From Bacillota bacterium (GTDB lineage: Bacteria > Bacillota > Clostridia > Oscillospirales > Ruminococcaceae): DNA of 33,630 bases. Position 1 is the first letter of the stretch; each line of letters begins with the position of its first letter. Below are positions 1 to 6,467 of this stretch, piece by piece. A model generated the notes under the pieces. The model was not told the DNA's origin, did not search any database, and saw only the letters and a list, made by a program, of their open reading frames with translations. Position numbers and translations under genes: made by a program. The stretch is from NCBI GenBank assembly GCA_023421245.1, contig JAEZTV010000025.1, forward strand, positions 1 to 33,630, written 5' to 3'.

Positions 1-1042
1 CTGCGAATACGATAGCAATGTTAACGATGTCGTTTGCGCCGGTCTCGGGGATAGCGGGCTTCTCAGCGTCGCCCTCTTCCTTTGCACCGTAGGCAGCGAA
101 TGTGCCGAGGGTGGTGCCAGCGGGAACGGAGAAAATGATGGAGTTGTGGTTTACAACTTCAGCAGCAATAGCTTCGCCGGTGGGCTTGCCATCAACTACG
201 TTGTAAACGTATACGGTCTCGCCGTAGAAGTTCTGGTTGTCTGCGCTGATAGGCATGGTGATGGTAGCAGCGTCCTTAACACGGGTGGGCTTGAAGCCGA
301 TGGAGGCAATAGCCTTGGTGCCTTCAACGTCTACTACATCAGTCTTAGCATACAGGTACAGGCTGGTGTTCTGCTTTGCAACCTTAGCAAACTTAACGGT
401 GTAATCGTCATAGTTTACGGAAAGAGCTTCGCCTTCGGCTTCCTCAAATACGGAAACGTCGATTACGCGAGCATCAGTCTCAAGGATGTAGTTGCCGTGA
501 GCATCTTCATATACGTCGGTATCAAGAGCTCTGGTGTTGTCAACGGTACCTTTGATTGTAAGCTCTCCGGTTGCCTTCTCTTCGCCGGCAACCTTAGATG
601 TCTGTACAACCTTGATTTTTACTTCCCAATCGGCTGCGTCAGCAACAGTGAACTTCTCAGCGATAGCAGCAATCTTAACCTCGATTGCTACGCCGTTTTT
701 AGCTTTGTTCTTGATGAGCTTGTAGGAAGCCTTAACGTCGCTGTTGTCGCTGGATGCCGAAACGCTCAGCGAGTAGTCGCCGGTGTTGTAGAAGGTGTCG
801 CCATCACCACTAACAACTTCGTCAGGGTCAGTACCATCAGCAACGTAAAAGTCGCCAGCAGTTGTGTCTTCCAGATGGAAGGTCAGGTCGGTGTCATCGT
901 CGCCAAAAATAAGCGCGTTACTGGTTTCAATGGTGTCGTCCCCAGCAGGGGCATCAGGGCCTTTAAGCGGTGCCGCGGATGCTACTGCAGCAAGGCTAAG
1001 AGCCATAACAGCAGCCAGTACTAATGCAAGTACTTTTTTCAT
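1..1042 (-). CDS. Secreted cell-wall-type protein with IPETG motif (partial, C-terminus off the left edge)
   Basis: The frame runs from an ATG at 1042, preceded by AAGGAGG, to the window edge without a stop, giving at least 347 residues. It begins with a signal peptide (MKKVLALVLAAVMALSLAA, then a run ending ASAAP). The body is rich in Thr, Val and Asp with beta-strand-like segments and no enzyme motif that I recognise. Near the left edge it reads IPETGANDIVNIAIVFA. This resembles an LPXTG-like sortase signal followed by the start of a hydrophobic anchor, so covalent attachment to peptidoglycan is inferred. It is a clear paralogue of the next minus-strand gene; they share near-identical stretches such as KQNTSLYLYAKTDVVDV and KDAATITMPISADN. 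Function unknown. The end of the anchor and its charged tail lie outside the window. Confidence 0.85.
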   Translation of the reverse strand, partial: MKKVLALVLAAVMALSLAAVASAAPLKGPDAPAGDDTIETSNALIFGDDDTDLTFHLEDTTAGDFYVADGTDPDEVVSGDGDTFYNTGDYSLSVSASSDNSDVKASYKLIKNKAKNGVAIEVKIAAIAEKFTVADAADWEVKIKVVQTSKVAGEEKATGELTIKGTVDNTRALDTDVYEDAHGNYILETDARVIDVSVFEEAEGEALSVNYDDYTVKFAKVAKQNTSLYLYAKTDVVDVEGTKAIASIGFKPTRVKDAATITMPISADNQNFYGETVYVYNVVDGKPTGEAIAAEVVNHNSIIFSVPAGTTLGTFAAYGAKEEGDAEKPAIPETGANDIVNIAIVFA

Positions 1043-1079
1043 GTGTTTTGTCCTCCTTAAAAATTGGATAGTTTTTGTT

Positions 1080-1093
1080 GGTTATTTCTAACC
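1080..1093 (-). promoter_or_regulatory. 5'-end stem-loop (GGTTA-GAAA-TAACC) of surface-protein mRNA
   Basis: On the minus strand this is a perfect 5-bp stem closing a GAAA (GNRA-class) loop. It begins about 8 nt after the -10 box, so it would sit at the very 5' end of the mRNA. The same hairpin at the same distance from the -10 occurs before the paralogue (2801-2814). A role as an mRNA stabiliser or operator is inferred from its conservation and position. Confidence 0.5.
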
Positions 1094-1101
1094 ACAAGTG
1101 A

Positions 1102-1130
1102 ATTATAGTATATAAGCTTAAATTATGCAA
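1102..1130 (-). promoter_or_regulatory. Sigma-A promoter of the first surface protein
   Basis: Minus strand: TTGCAT (1130-1125), 17-bp spacer, TATAAT (1107-1102). The predicted start is near 1095, giving a leader of about 53 nt that contains the GAAA hairpin and the AAGGAGG site. Confidence 0.75.
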
Positions 1131-1379
1131 TAGTTTTTCCAACATTTATTGTTACAATATTGTAATTATATTATAGTTAATGTGCACAAATTTGGGTTTG
1201 ATTTGTTGCCGCACGGGTGTTGCGGGGCGGTTTGCAGTATTGTTTTACCAATATGTAGCATGGTGCAGGTGGGGTTTGTTACAGGTTTGTAATTAATTTA
1301 TGGATTTTCACGGACATGCAGACATACCTTAGTGCTTCAAGGAAGCCATTTTATCGTATCCCCTTATGTGTAGAATCAT
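1131..1379. other. Intergenic, no gene seen
   Basis: AT-rich sequence upstream of the promoter at 1102-1130, then a mixed stretch. No reading frame with a ribosome binding site and no convincing hairpin was found. Confidence 0.5.
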
Positions 1380-1770
1380 CTAATTGTATCCCTGTCCGTT
1401 CTCGCACGCCACATCTTCCGCGCAGATATGGTGCCCCTCTCGGCGTCGGCTTCGCCGAACGGGCGACCTGCTTTTGTAGTTGTCTATGGTTGTAGGGGAC
1501 GGCGTCCTCGACGTCCCGATGCAAAGAATTCTTTACGGAGAAGCCACACCTTCTCCCTCTGCGTGTCGTGCGCAAAACGCTCCCGAGAGAGGAAAACCGG
1601 CGGCATCCTTAAGGATGCCGCCGGTTGCTTCAAGCTGAAATAACATTACCCGCCTGTGGAGTTTACCTTAATGATACAAGGGAAAACCGTAGGTTTTCCA
1701 ATTGCGAATCGCAGATTCGCATTATGCCAATCGTCAGGTTGGCTATGCTTATCGCAGATTCGCATTATGC
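1380..1770. repeat. Palindrome-rich non-coding repeat block, overlapping the 3' end of the second surface-protein gene
   Basis: This block holds a run of perfect hairpins, several with tri-nucleotide loops: TCGGC-TTC-GCCGA near 1447, a 32-nt palindrome at 1595-1626, GGAAAACC-GTA-GGTTTTCC at 1681-1699 and GCGAATC-GCA-GATTCGC at 1704-1720. A 20-bp direct repeat (ATCGCAGATTCGCATTATGC) occurs at 1708-1727 and 1751-1770. The stretch near 1490-1517 (TAGGGGACGGCGTCCTCGAC) looks like the dispersed palindromes common between genes of gut Clostridia, which is recollection rather than a search. Short frames on both strands here are by-products of the palindromes. Confidence 0.6.
1591..1626 (-). terminator. 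Strong hairpin, probable terminator of the second surface-protein gene
   Basis: Perfect palindrome 1595-1626: a 14-bp GC-rich stem with a TTAA loop, followed on the minus strand by TTTTCC. It lies about 140 bp past the stop of the minus-strand gene at 1765. Confidence 0.6.
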
Positions 1771-2772
1771 ACCGGTCTCGGGGATTGCGGGTTTGTTTGT
1801 CTTTTCGGTTTTTGCGGCCGGTTTTTCGGCCTCACCCAGCGACTGTGATCCATAGGCCGCATAGGTGCCGAGTGTTGTGCCGGCGGGAACATTAAACACA
1901 ACATAGCTGTGGTTAATTACATCCGCGGTAATGGCAGTGCCTGTCGGTTTACCATCCACAACCAGATAAACGTACACCGTTTCGCCGTAGTAGTTTTCGT
2001 TATCGGCGCTGATGGGCATGGTAATGGTAGCGGCATCCTTTAAACGCGTGGGCATAAAGCCAACCGAGCCGATTGCCTTGGTGTTGTCTACATCCACAAC
2101 ATCCGTCTTTGCATAGAGATACAGCGAGGTATTCTGCCTTGAAACCTTTCTGAACTTTATGGCGTATTTCGGGTAGAATATAGAAAGCGCGCTGCCTTCG
2201 GCATCTTCAAACACAGAAACATCGATTACACGCGCTTCGGTATCAAGTACATAGGTGCCGGCAGCGTTTGTATAGGTGTCACTGTCGTAGGCCCTTGTGT
2301 TGTCGATGGTTCCTTTAACTTCAAGCTCTCCGGCAATTGAAGCTTTTGTATCTTTATTGTTCTGCACTACCTTTATTTTTGCTTTCCATTCCTGGTCATC
2401 TTTTACCGTGAACCTTTCTTTGATGGGTTCGATGGTAACCTTAATGGCAACGCCGTCTCTGTCGTTGTTTCTGTAAAGTTTGTGCGAAACCTTTACATCA
2501 CCGGTATCGCTGGAGGTTGAAACGCTCAGCTTATAATCGCCGGTATTCAGAAATGCGGGATATCCGTTAGCGCTGGTTTCGCTTACGGCAAAGCCGGCAT
2601 CCCCTGGCTCGAGATAAAATTCAAGCGCATCGTCACCGTATTTGAGATCGGTATCACCGATATCCACGGCAGGCTCGCCTGCATCGGGCGGCGTAAGCGG
2701 AGCGGCGCTCGCAAACGAGGCCAGACTAAATGTCATAACAGCGGCCAGCAGCAGGGCTAAGAACTTCTTCAT
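1765..2772 (-). CDS. Secreted protein, paralogue of the left-edge gene, lacking the C-terminal anchor
   Basis: 335 residues. ATG at 2772 follows TTTTTGGAGG. The signal peptide is MKKFLALLLAAVMTFSLASF..ASAAP. The body aligns throughout with the left-edge protein (YKLSVSTSSDTGDVK, ARVIDVSVFEDAEGSAL, NTSLYLYAKTDVVDV, AGTTLGTYAAYGSQ). The paralogue continues past IPETGA into a hydrophobic segment, but here the reading stops at once: the TAA lies in a 20-bp direct repeat (1751-1770). The sortase-like pentapeptide is present but the membrane segment and charged tail a sortase needs are absent, so the product is probably released. An insert K-P-A-A-K-T-E-K-T-N-K-P extends the linker before IPETG. 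Function unknown; no enzyme motif seen. Confidence 0.85.
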   Translation of the reverse strand: MKKFLALLLAAVMTFSLASFASAAPLTPPDAGEPAVDIGDTDLKYGDDALEFYLEPGDAGFAVSETSANGYPAFLNTGDYKLSVSTSSDTGDVKVSHKLYRNNDRDGVAIKVTIEPIKERFTVKDDQEWKAKIKVVQNNKDTKASIAGELEVKGTIDNTRAYDSDTYTNAAGTYVLDTEARVIDVSVFEDAEGSALSIFYPKYAIKFRKVSRQNTSLYLYAKTDVVDVDNTKAIGSVGFMPTRLKDAATITMPISADNENYYGETVYVYLVVDGKPTGTAITADVINHSYVVFNVPAGTTLGTYAAYGSQSLGEAEKPAAKTEKTNKPAIPETGA

Positions 2773-2800
2773 GGGTTTTCCTCCAAAAACTAAATATATT

Positions 2801-2828
2801 GGTTATTTCTAACCTCATTGATAGTATA
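2801..2828 (-). promoter_or_regulatory. -10 box and 5' GAAA hairpin of the second surface-protein gene
   Basis: TATACT (minus strand, 2828-2823) lies 8 nt before GGTTA-GAAA-TAACC (2814-2801), the same arrangement as in the paralogue. The -35 is poor. The conserved hairpin marks the probable transcript start. Confidence 0.5.
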
Positions 2829-3142
2829 TGCAGGAATTGTTACAAATATCATATAATAGTGCCGGTATTTGTTATTGATTTGTAATTGTTTATTGGCACA
2901 TTTGCACAATAAATTACCAAATAAATTTGTGCACGCCTGCGTTTTAATGATTTGCACGGGGTATCGCGATGCTTTACTCCAAAATGGTTACCCATTTGTT
3001 ACAGTACAAAGGGGATTTGATATGCTGTGGTTTTATGATATACACTTTGATAACCGGCGCATACAACACAGGATATTTGAAAAGAATAGACTATAAGCAA
3101 AAAATGAAGTAGAATATAGGCAAAAGACAGGAGGGTTCAATT
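2829..3142. promoter_or_regulatory. Intergenic between divergent genes; possible fprA promoter
   Basis: This separates the minus-strand surface gene from the plus-strand flavodiiron gene. A plausible plus-strand promoter is TTGATA (3017-3022), a 16-bp spacer and TATACA (3039-3044), about 100 bp before the start codon. The ribosome binding site is AGGAGGG just before 3143. No small gene is supported. Confidence 0.35.
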
Positions 3143-4330
3143 ATGCAAAAAAGATTGACGGACAAAGTAACCTGGGTTGGCAAAACCGACTGGGAGCTAA
3201 CTCGATTCCATGGCGATGAATACTCAACGCACAAAGGCTCCTCCTACAACTCCTATCTGGTGGAGGACCAAAAGACCGCGCTGATTGACACGGTATGGCA
3301 GCCGTTTGATAAGGAGTTTGTATCAAGGCTTGGGCAGTATATCGATTTAAAGCAGATCGATTATATCATCTGCAATCACAACGAGGTTGACCATAGCGGC
3401 GCACTGCCGGAGCTTATGCGTGAGATTCCCGATACCCCCATCTACTGTACCGCGAACGGCAAGAGGATTATTCAGGGGCATTACCATCAGGACTGGAATT
3501 TCGTAACCGTCAAAACCGGCGATACGCTCGACCTTGGCGAGAACAAACTGGTTTTTGTGGAAGCCCCGATGCTGCACTGGCCGGATACGATGTTCACCTA
3601 TATGACCGGCGAAAATATCCTGTTTAGCAACGATGCCTTCGGCCAGCATTTTGCAACTGAATCGCTGTATAACGATATGGTGGATCAGGCGGAGCTGTTT
3701 GCTGAGGCGCTGAAGTATTATGCGAATATTCTCACGCCCTTTAGCTCGTTTGTCACCAAGAAGATTCACGAGGTATTGGCACTGAAACTGCCTGTGAGTA
3801 TGATTTGCCCCAGCCACGGTGTGATTTGGAAGGATAACCCCACACAGATTGTAGAGCAGTATCTGAAATGGGCGGACAGTTATCAGGAAAATCAGGTTGT
3901 ATTGTTTTACGACACCATGTGGAATTCCACCCGTAAGATGGCAGAGGCGATTGCGGATGGAATCTACCAGCAAGACCCATCCGTAACAGTTAAGCTGATG
4001 AACGCCGCGAAGGAGGACAAGAATGACATCCTCGCCGAGGTGTTCCGCGCAAAGGCTGTCTTGGTTGGTTCCTCTACCATCAATAACGGCTATCTGTTCT
4101 CGATTGGCGGGTTGATGGAGATGATAAAGGGGCTGAAATTCAAAGGTAAAAAGGCCGCGGCGTTTGGAAGCTACGGCTGGAGCGGCGAAGCTGTTGGCCA
4201 ATTAACCAAAGCCCTTGGTGACAGCGGCTTTGAGGTTGTAAACGACGGGCACCGCTGCCTGTGGGTGCCGGACGAAGCCGCGCATGCTGCGTGTGTAGCG
4301 TATGGCAAGCAGTTTGCAAGCATGCTGTAA
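3143..4330 (+). CDS. fprA: FprA-type flavodiiron protein (A-type flavoprotein)
   Basis: 395 residues. It is predicted to reduce O2 to water and/or NO to N2O in the cytoplasm of an anaerobe, taking electrons from rubredoxin or a similar donor. The N-terminal metallo-beta-lactamase-like domain (about 1-250) carries the full diiron set: H79-x-E81-x-D83-H84, H145, D164 and H225. The C-terminal flavodoxin-like domain (about 252-395) begins VVLFYDTMWNSTRKMAEAI, the FMN phosphate-binding loop. There is no C-terminal rubredoxin or flavin-reductase extension, so the length matches the minimal class A form. The start is an ATG after GACAGGAGGG. It stands alone, followed at once by an intrinsic terminator. 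Its substrate preference (O2 versus NO) cannot be read from the sequence. Confidence 0.95.
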   Translation: MQKRLTDKVTWVGKTDWELTRFHGDEYSTHKGSSYNSYLVEDQKTALIDTVWQPFDKEFVSRLGQYIDLKQIDYIICNHNEVDHSGALPELMREIPDTPIYCTANGKRIIQGHYHQDWNFVTVKTGDTLDLGENKLVFVEAPMLHWPDTMFTYMTGENILFSNDAFGQHFATESLYNDMVDQAELFAEALKYYANILTPFSSFVTKKIHEVLALKLPVSMICPSHGVIWKDNPTQIVEQYLKWADSYQENQVVLFYDTMWNSTRKMAEAIADGIYQQDPSVTVKLMNAAKEDKNDILAEVFRAKAVLVGSSTINNGYLFSIGGLMEMIKGLKFKGKKAAAFGSYGWSGEAVGQLTKALGDSGFEVVNDGHRCLWVPDEAAHAACVAYGKQFASML

Positions 4331-4358
4331 GCGCATAGAGGGTAATATAAATATGAAA

Positions 4359-4387
4359 GGCGAGAGTGTAATCACTCTCGCCTTCTT
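4359..4387 (+). terminator. Rho-independent terminator of fprA
   Basis: A 10-bp perfect stem GGCGAGAGTG/CACTCTCGCC with a TAAT loop, followed by TTCTT, begins 29 nt after the fprA stop. Confidence 0.8.
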
Positions 4388-4507
4388 ACACGAATCATAC
4401 ACACAAAAAAATTCAAGCCGATTTGTACTGGTTCTACATAAAAACAAAAGCTCCGCACTCCATGTGCGCAGATCTGCAACAGATACTAAATATATTGAAC
4501 TGTACTC

Positions 4508-4538
4508 TTGCAATTGTCGTAACGTCAAGTGTTATACT
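4508..4538 (+). promoter_or_regulatory. MerR-type promoter with 19-bp spacer and operator dyad
   Basis: TTGCAA (4508-4513) and TATACT (4533-4538) are separated by 19 bp, the overlong spacer typical of MerR-family targets. Inside the spacer lies TTGTCGTAACGTCAA (4514-4528), a dyad of form TTGnCGTnACGnCAA centred on 4521. The regulator starts 34 bp after the -10, so autoregulation by DNA distortion is inferred. Confidence 0.65.
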
Positions 4539-4571
4539 TACTTTAAAGGTACCTTAGAAAGGAGTTTTATT

Positions 4572-5477
4572 ATGGACACCAATATTCCCATTCATAAACT
4601 GGCCGCACAAGTGGGACTGACGAGCCGCACTCTGCGCCATTGGGAATCAGAAAATCTTTTTTACAGTATGAGGGATAAGGACTCCGGTTGGCGAGTTTAC
4701 GATGAAACGGCTGTTTTGCATATTCATATCACAATGTTGCTTCGGCAACTGGATATACCAATCAAAGAAATAAAAACTGTTTTAGAAAATAAGACTTACT
4801 ATTGCCTATGTGATGTCATCAAAAAACAACTTGCTACCCTAGAATCCTATCATACAGAAACCATACGCAAGCAAAAACGTCTTGCCCATTTTTTGTCGGT
4901 AGTTGAAAAACAAAAGCATCAAGAAATATTCGATATTCATTTACCACAGTTGTTAACTGCTATGAAGTTGGGCGACAACTCAAAATTTGAACTGGAGGAA
5001 CATATTATGTCAGAGTCACGAGGTGCAAAAAGTGATCTGCAGTTTATTACCCTTCCACCTATGCGTACTGTATACAATGTTGCTGTAAGCGTTTCACCAG
5101 AGGACGAAGCTATGACCCCGGTATTTGAATGGCTGGAAGATGCTAGGCTCACCGGAACAGCGCGAATGTTCGGAGGTAATATGCCGCCCTTGCCTAGCGG
5201 TATGGGTAAACCGTACGGTTATGGGATGTGCGCTTCCATTCCCGATGGCATCACCATCCCTGAGCATTTAAAAGAAATGCATCTGCCAGGGGGAGTCTAT
5301 GCGATGCTCGAAAGCACGGATGATATATCAGGCTCTTGGAATAAGCTGATGAAGTTACTTTCTGTCAACGAAAAATACGCATCAGATCGTTCAAGATTAT
5401 GTCTTGAAGAACATATTCGCAAAGACAATAATAGTTTTCTAATCATTCTTCTCGAGCCCGTAAAAGCAAAAAACTAA
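4572..5477 (+). CDS. MerR-family regulator with GyrI-like effector-binding domain
   Basis: 301 residues. The ATG at 4572 follows GAAAGGAG with good spacing; the in-frame extension back to 4302 overlaps fprA and its terminator and is not credible. Residues 1-75 form a MerR winged helix: IHKLAAQVGLTSRTLRHWE then a GWRVYDE wing. A helical linker follows, with a Cys-containing segment (KTYYCLCDVIKKQL) and a coiled-coil-like stretch to about 130. Residues about 155-301 resemble a GyrI/AraC-E-type effector domain (PPMRTVYNVAVSV, GGVYAMLEST), as in BmrR/TipA-type drug sensors. It probably senses a small hydrophobic compound. No efflux pump gene is adjacent, so the target beyond its own promoter is unknown. 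Its GC is lower than that of its neighbours. Confidence 0.88.
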   Translation: MDTNIPIHKLAAQVGLTSRTLRHWESENLFYSMRDKDSGWRVYDETAVLHIHITMLLRQLDIPIKEIKTVLENKTYYCLCDVIKKQLATLESYHTETIRKQKRLAHFLSVVEKQKHQEIFDIHLPQLLTAMKLGDNSKFELEEHIMSESRGAKSDLQFITLPPMRTVYNVAVSVSPEDEAMTPVFEWLEDARLTGTARMFGGNMPPLPSGMGKPYGYGMCASIPDGITIPEHLKEMHLPGGVYAMLESTDDISGSWNKLMKLLSVNEKYASDRSRLCLEEHIRKDNNSFLIILLEPVKAKN

Positions 5478-5731
5478 TAATCGTGCCACCCTTTCATGTA
5501 CTATTTCGCAATAAATATACATTGAGTAGACGCCGCCTGTTGTAGGATGAAGCTGCAACAGGGGGTGTAATAATGCCAAGAAAATATAGCATGCAATATC
5601 CATCAACCCCTCACCCTGCTAAAACTGGGTGAGGGGTTCTCTGCGAGCTATGTCAAATTCGGATACAAACACTCGAAATACCCGAAAAATAGGGCAGGCT
5701 CTGCCCGGTTTTTGGCATCCTTATAAGCATG
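5478..5731. other. Intergenic with hairpins between merR-type gene and tRNA
   Basis: Contains a 10-bp hairpin (CCTGTTGTAG/CTGCAACAGG, 5536-5562), a 19-codon frame 5573-5632 with a GGGGGTG site, a terminator-like hairpin at 5605-5638, and a tri-nucleotide-loop hairpin GGGCAG-GCT-CTGCCC near 5690-5705. No convincing protein gene. Confidence 0.45.
5605..5643 (+). terminator. Terminator-like hairpin after the MerR-type gene
   Basis: A perfect 12-bp stem AACCCCTCACCC/GGGTGAGGGGTT with a 10-nt loop is followed by CTCTG, a weak U-tract. It is near-identical in its stem to the hairpin after the tRNA gene. Confidence 0.5.
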
Positions 5732-5772
5732 AAAGAACCCTCACCCTGTTAAAGCACGGGTGAGGGTTTCTT
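5732..5772 (-). terminator. Terminator of tRNA-Leu
   Basis: A stem AAACCCTCACCC/GGGTGAGGGTT with an 11-nt loop lies directly 3' of the tRNA CCA end on the minus strand, followed by CTTTC. The plus side also ends in TTTCTTT, so it may work in both directions. Confidence 0.65.
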
Positions 5773-5859
5773 TGGTGCCGCTGACCGGAATTGAACCGGT
5801 ACGGTATTGCTACCGAGGGATTTTAAGTCCCTTGTGTCTGCCGATTCCACCACAGCGGC
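5773..5859 (-). tRNA. tRNA-Leu (anticodon UAA)
   Basis: An 87-nt class II tRNA with encoded CCA. The acceptor stem is GCCGCTG/CAGCGGC with discriminator A. The anticodon arm is GGGAC-TTAAAAT-CCC, giving anticodon UAA, followed by a variable arm (CGGTAGCAATACCG). The T arm is ACCGG-TTCAATT-CCGGT. A terminator follows and a dispersed element begins 2 nt before its 5' end. Confidence 0.97.
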
Positions 5860-5860
5860 A

Positions 5861-6046
5861 TGATATAGTCAATCAATCTGAAAACAAATCCTCGTTTTCA
5901 GGGTGGTAGGAAAAACCTGTCGCACGCGCGGTGGCGTGCTGATTGCCGTAGAAGACAACAACTCTGCCCGCATTGCGGGCCACCGCACGGATTTCCTTGC
6001 GACTTAAAATGTACTCATTTTGAAGGTTGTTCAAGTATAAAACGGA
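5861..6046 (+). repeat. Dispersed palindromic element, copy A
   Basis: About 185 bp, homologous to the minus-strand stretch 17290-17105. The left ends match over ATGATATAG-y-CAATC followed by TGAAAAC, with 22 of 26 positions identical. The right parts share CCGCACGGA..TCC.TGCG and AGTATAAA, in the same order and with the same total length. It holds hairpins CTGAAAAC/GTTTTCAG (5879-5901), GCCCGC-ATT-GCGGGC (about 5966-5980) and AAAATG/CATTTT. No coding frame. It abuts the 5' end of tRNA-Leu. Confidence 0.65.
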
Positions 6047-6171
6047 ACTAAAATATAATACCGCAAATGCGTGGCAAAGTCAATACACAGCGCTCGCCGC
6101 CGCAAGGCATATGAGGGAAATTTCAATCCCTCCGATGGGTAACTGTGCTGCGGTATCCGAAAGGTTAGCAT
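6047..6171. other. Short intergenic downstream of the Rnf-type run
   Basis: Contains a GAGGGA/TCCCTC hairpin (about 6112-6131) without a clear U-tract. No gene seen. Confidence 0.35.
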
Positions 6172-6453
6172 TCAGTCCTTGTGCTTTTTGCGGCGCAGAA
6201 GATTGTTTGCGGCTACAGCTGCCACGGCAAGCAATTTTGCGGCATACACGAGCAGCCAGCACAGCAGCCGCGGTGCCATTTTAGATGAAATAAAGATGGC
6301 AGTGGGGCCATCTGCCCCGCCGATGATACCGATGGAGCTTGCATCCTTCATCCGGTCAAGCGGAAACATCTGCTTCGCTGCGCAAAACAGCACCCCGGCG
6401 AGCGCGGCGAATACGGCCGCAAGGATTAGGGCTATCTTAAAGGAACGTCTCAT
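6172..6453 (-). CDS. Small membrane protein with OadB-like GGADGPTAIF motif
   Basis: 93 residues. ATG at 6453 has a GGGGAGAC ribosome binding site, 14 bp after the upstream gene's stop, so it is probably co-transcribed with it. The layout is an N-terminal membrane helix (about 5-26), an extracytoplasmic or re-entrant stretch with SIGIIGGADGPTAIFISSK (about 40-58), a second hydrophobic helix (about 61-84) and a basic tail RRKKHKD. The GGADGPTAIF signature matches the conserved ion-translocation region of the beta subunit of Na+-pumping decarboxylases (OadB/GcdB family), which is about 400 residues with many helices. This protein is only a quarter of that size and cannot be a whole pump. Such mini-proteins are often labelled decarboxylase beta subunit; that name should not be taken as function. 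It lies at the 3' end of the Rnf-like run. Confidence 0.75.
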   Translation of the reverse strand: MRRSFKIALILAAVFAALAGVLFCAAKQMFPLDRMKDASSIGIIGGADGPTAIFISSKMAPRLLCWLLVYAAKLLAVAAVAANNLLRRKKHKD

Positions 6454-6467
6454 CAGCTTTGTCTCCC

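Noticed and set aside
146..1024. Plus-strand frame (292 codons) opposite the first surface protein
   Set aside because: The minus strand has the signal peptide, ribosome binding site, promoter and a paralogue; this is its antisense.
1351..1643. Short frames on both strands near 1.4-1.6 kb
   Set aside because: Created by dispersed palindromes; biased Arg/Pro composition typical of translated repeats.
2869..3096. Plus-strand 75-codon frame before fprA
   Set aside because: No ribosome binding site; covers the probable fprA promoter.
4302..4571. N-terminal extension of the MerR-type protein
   Set aside because: Would start inside fprA and cross its terminator and the MerR-type promoter; the DNA-binding domain begins after 4572.
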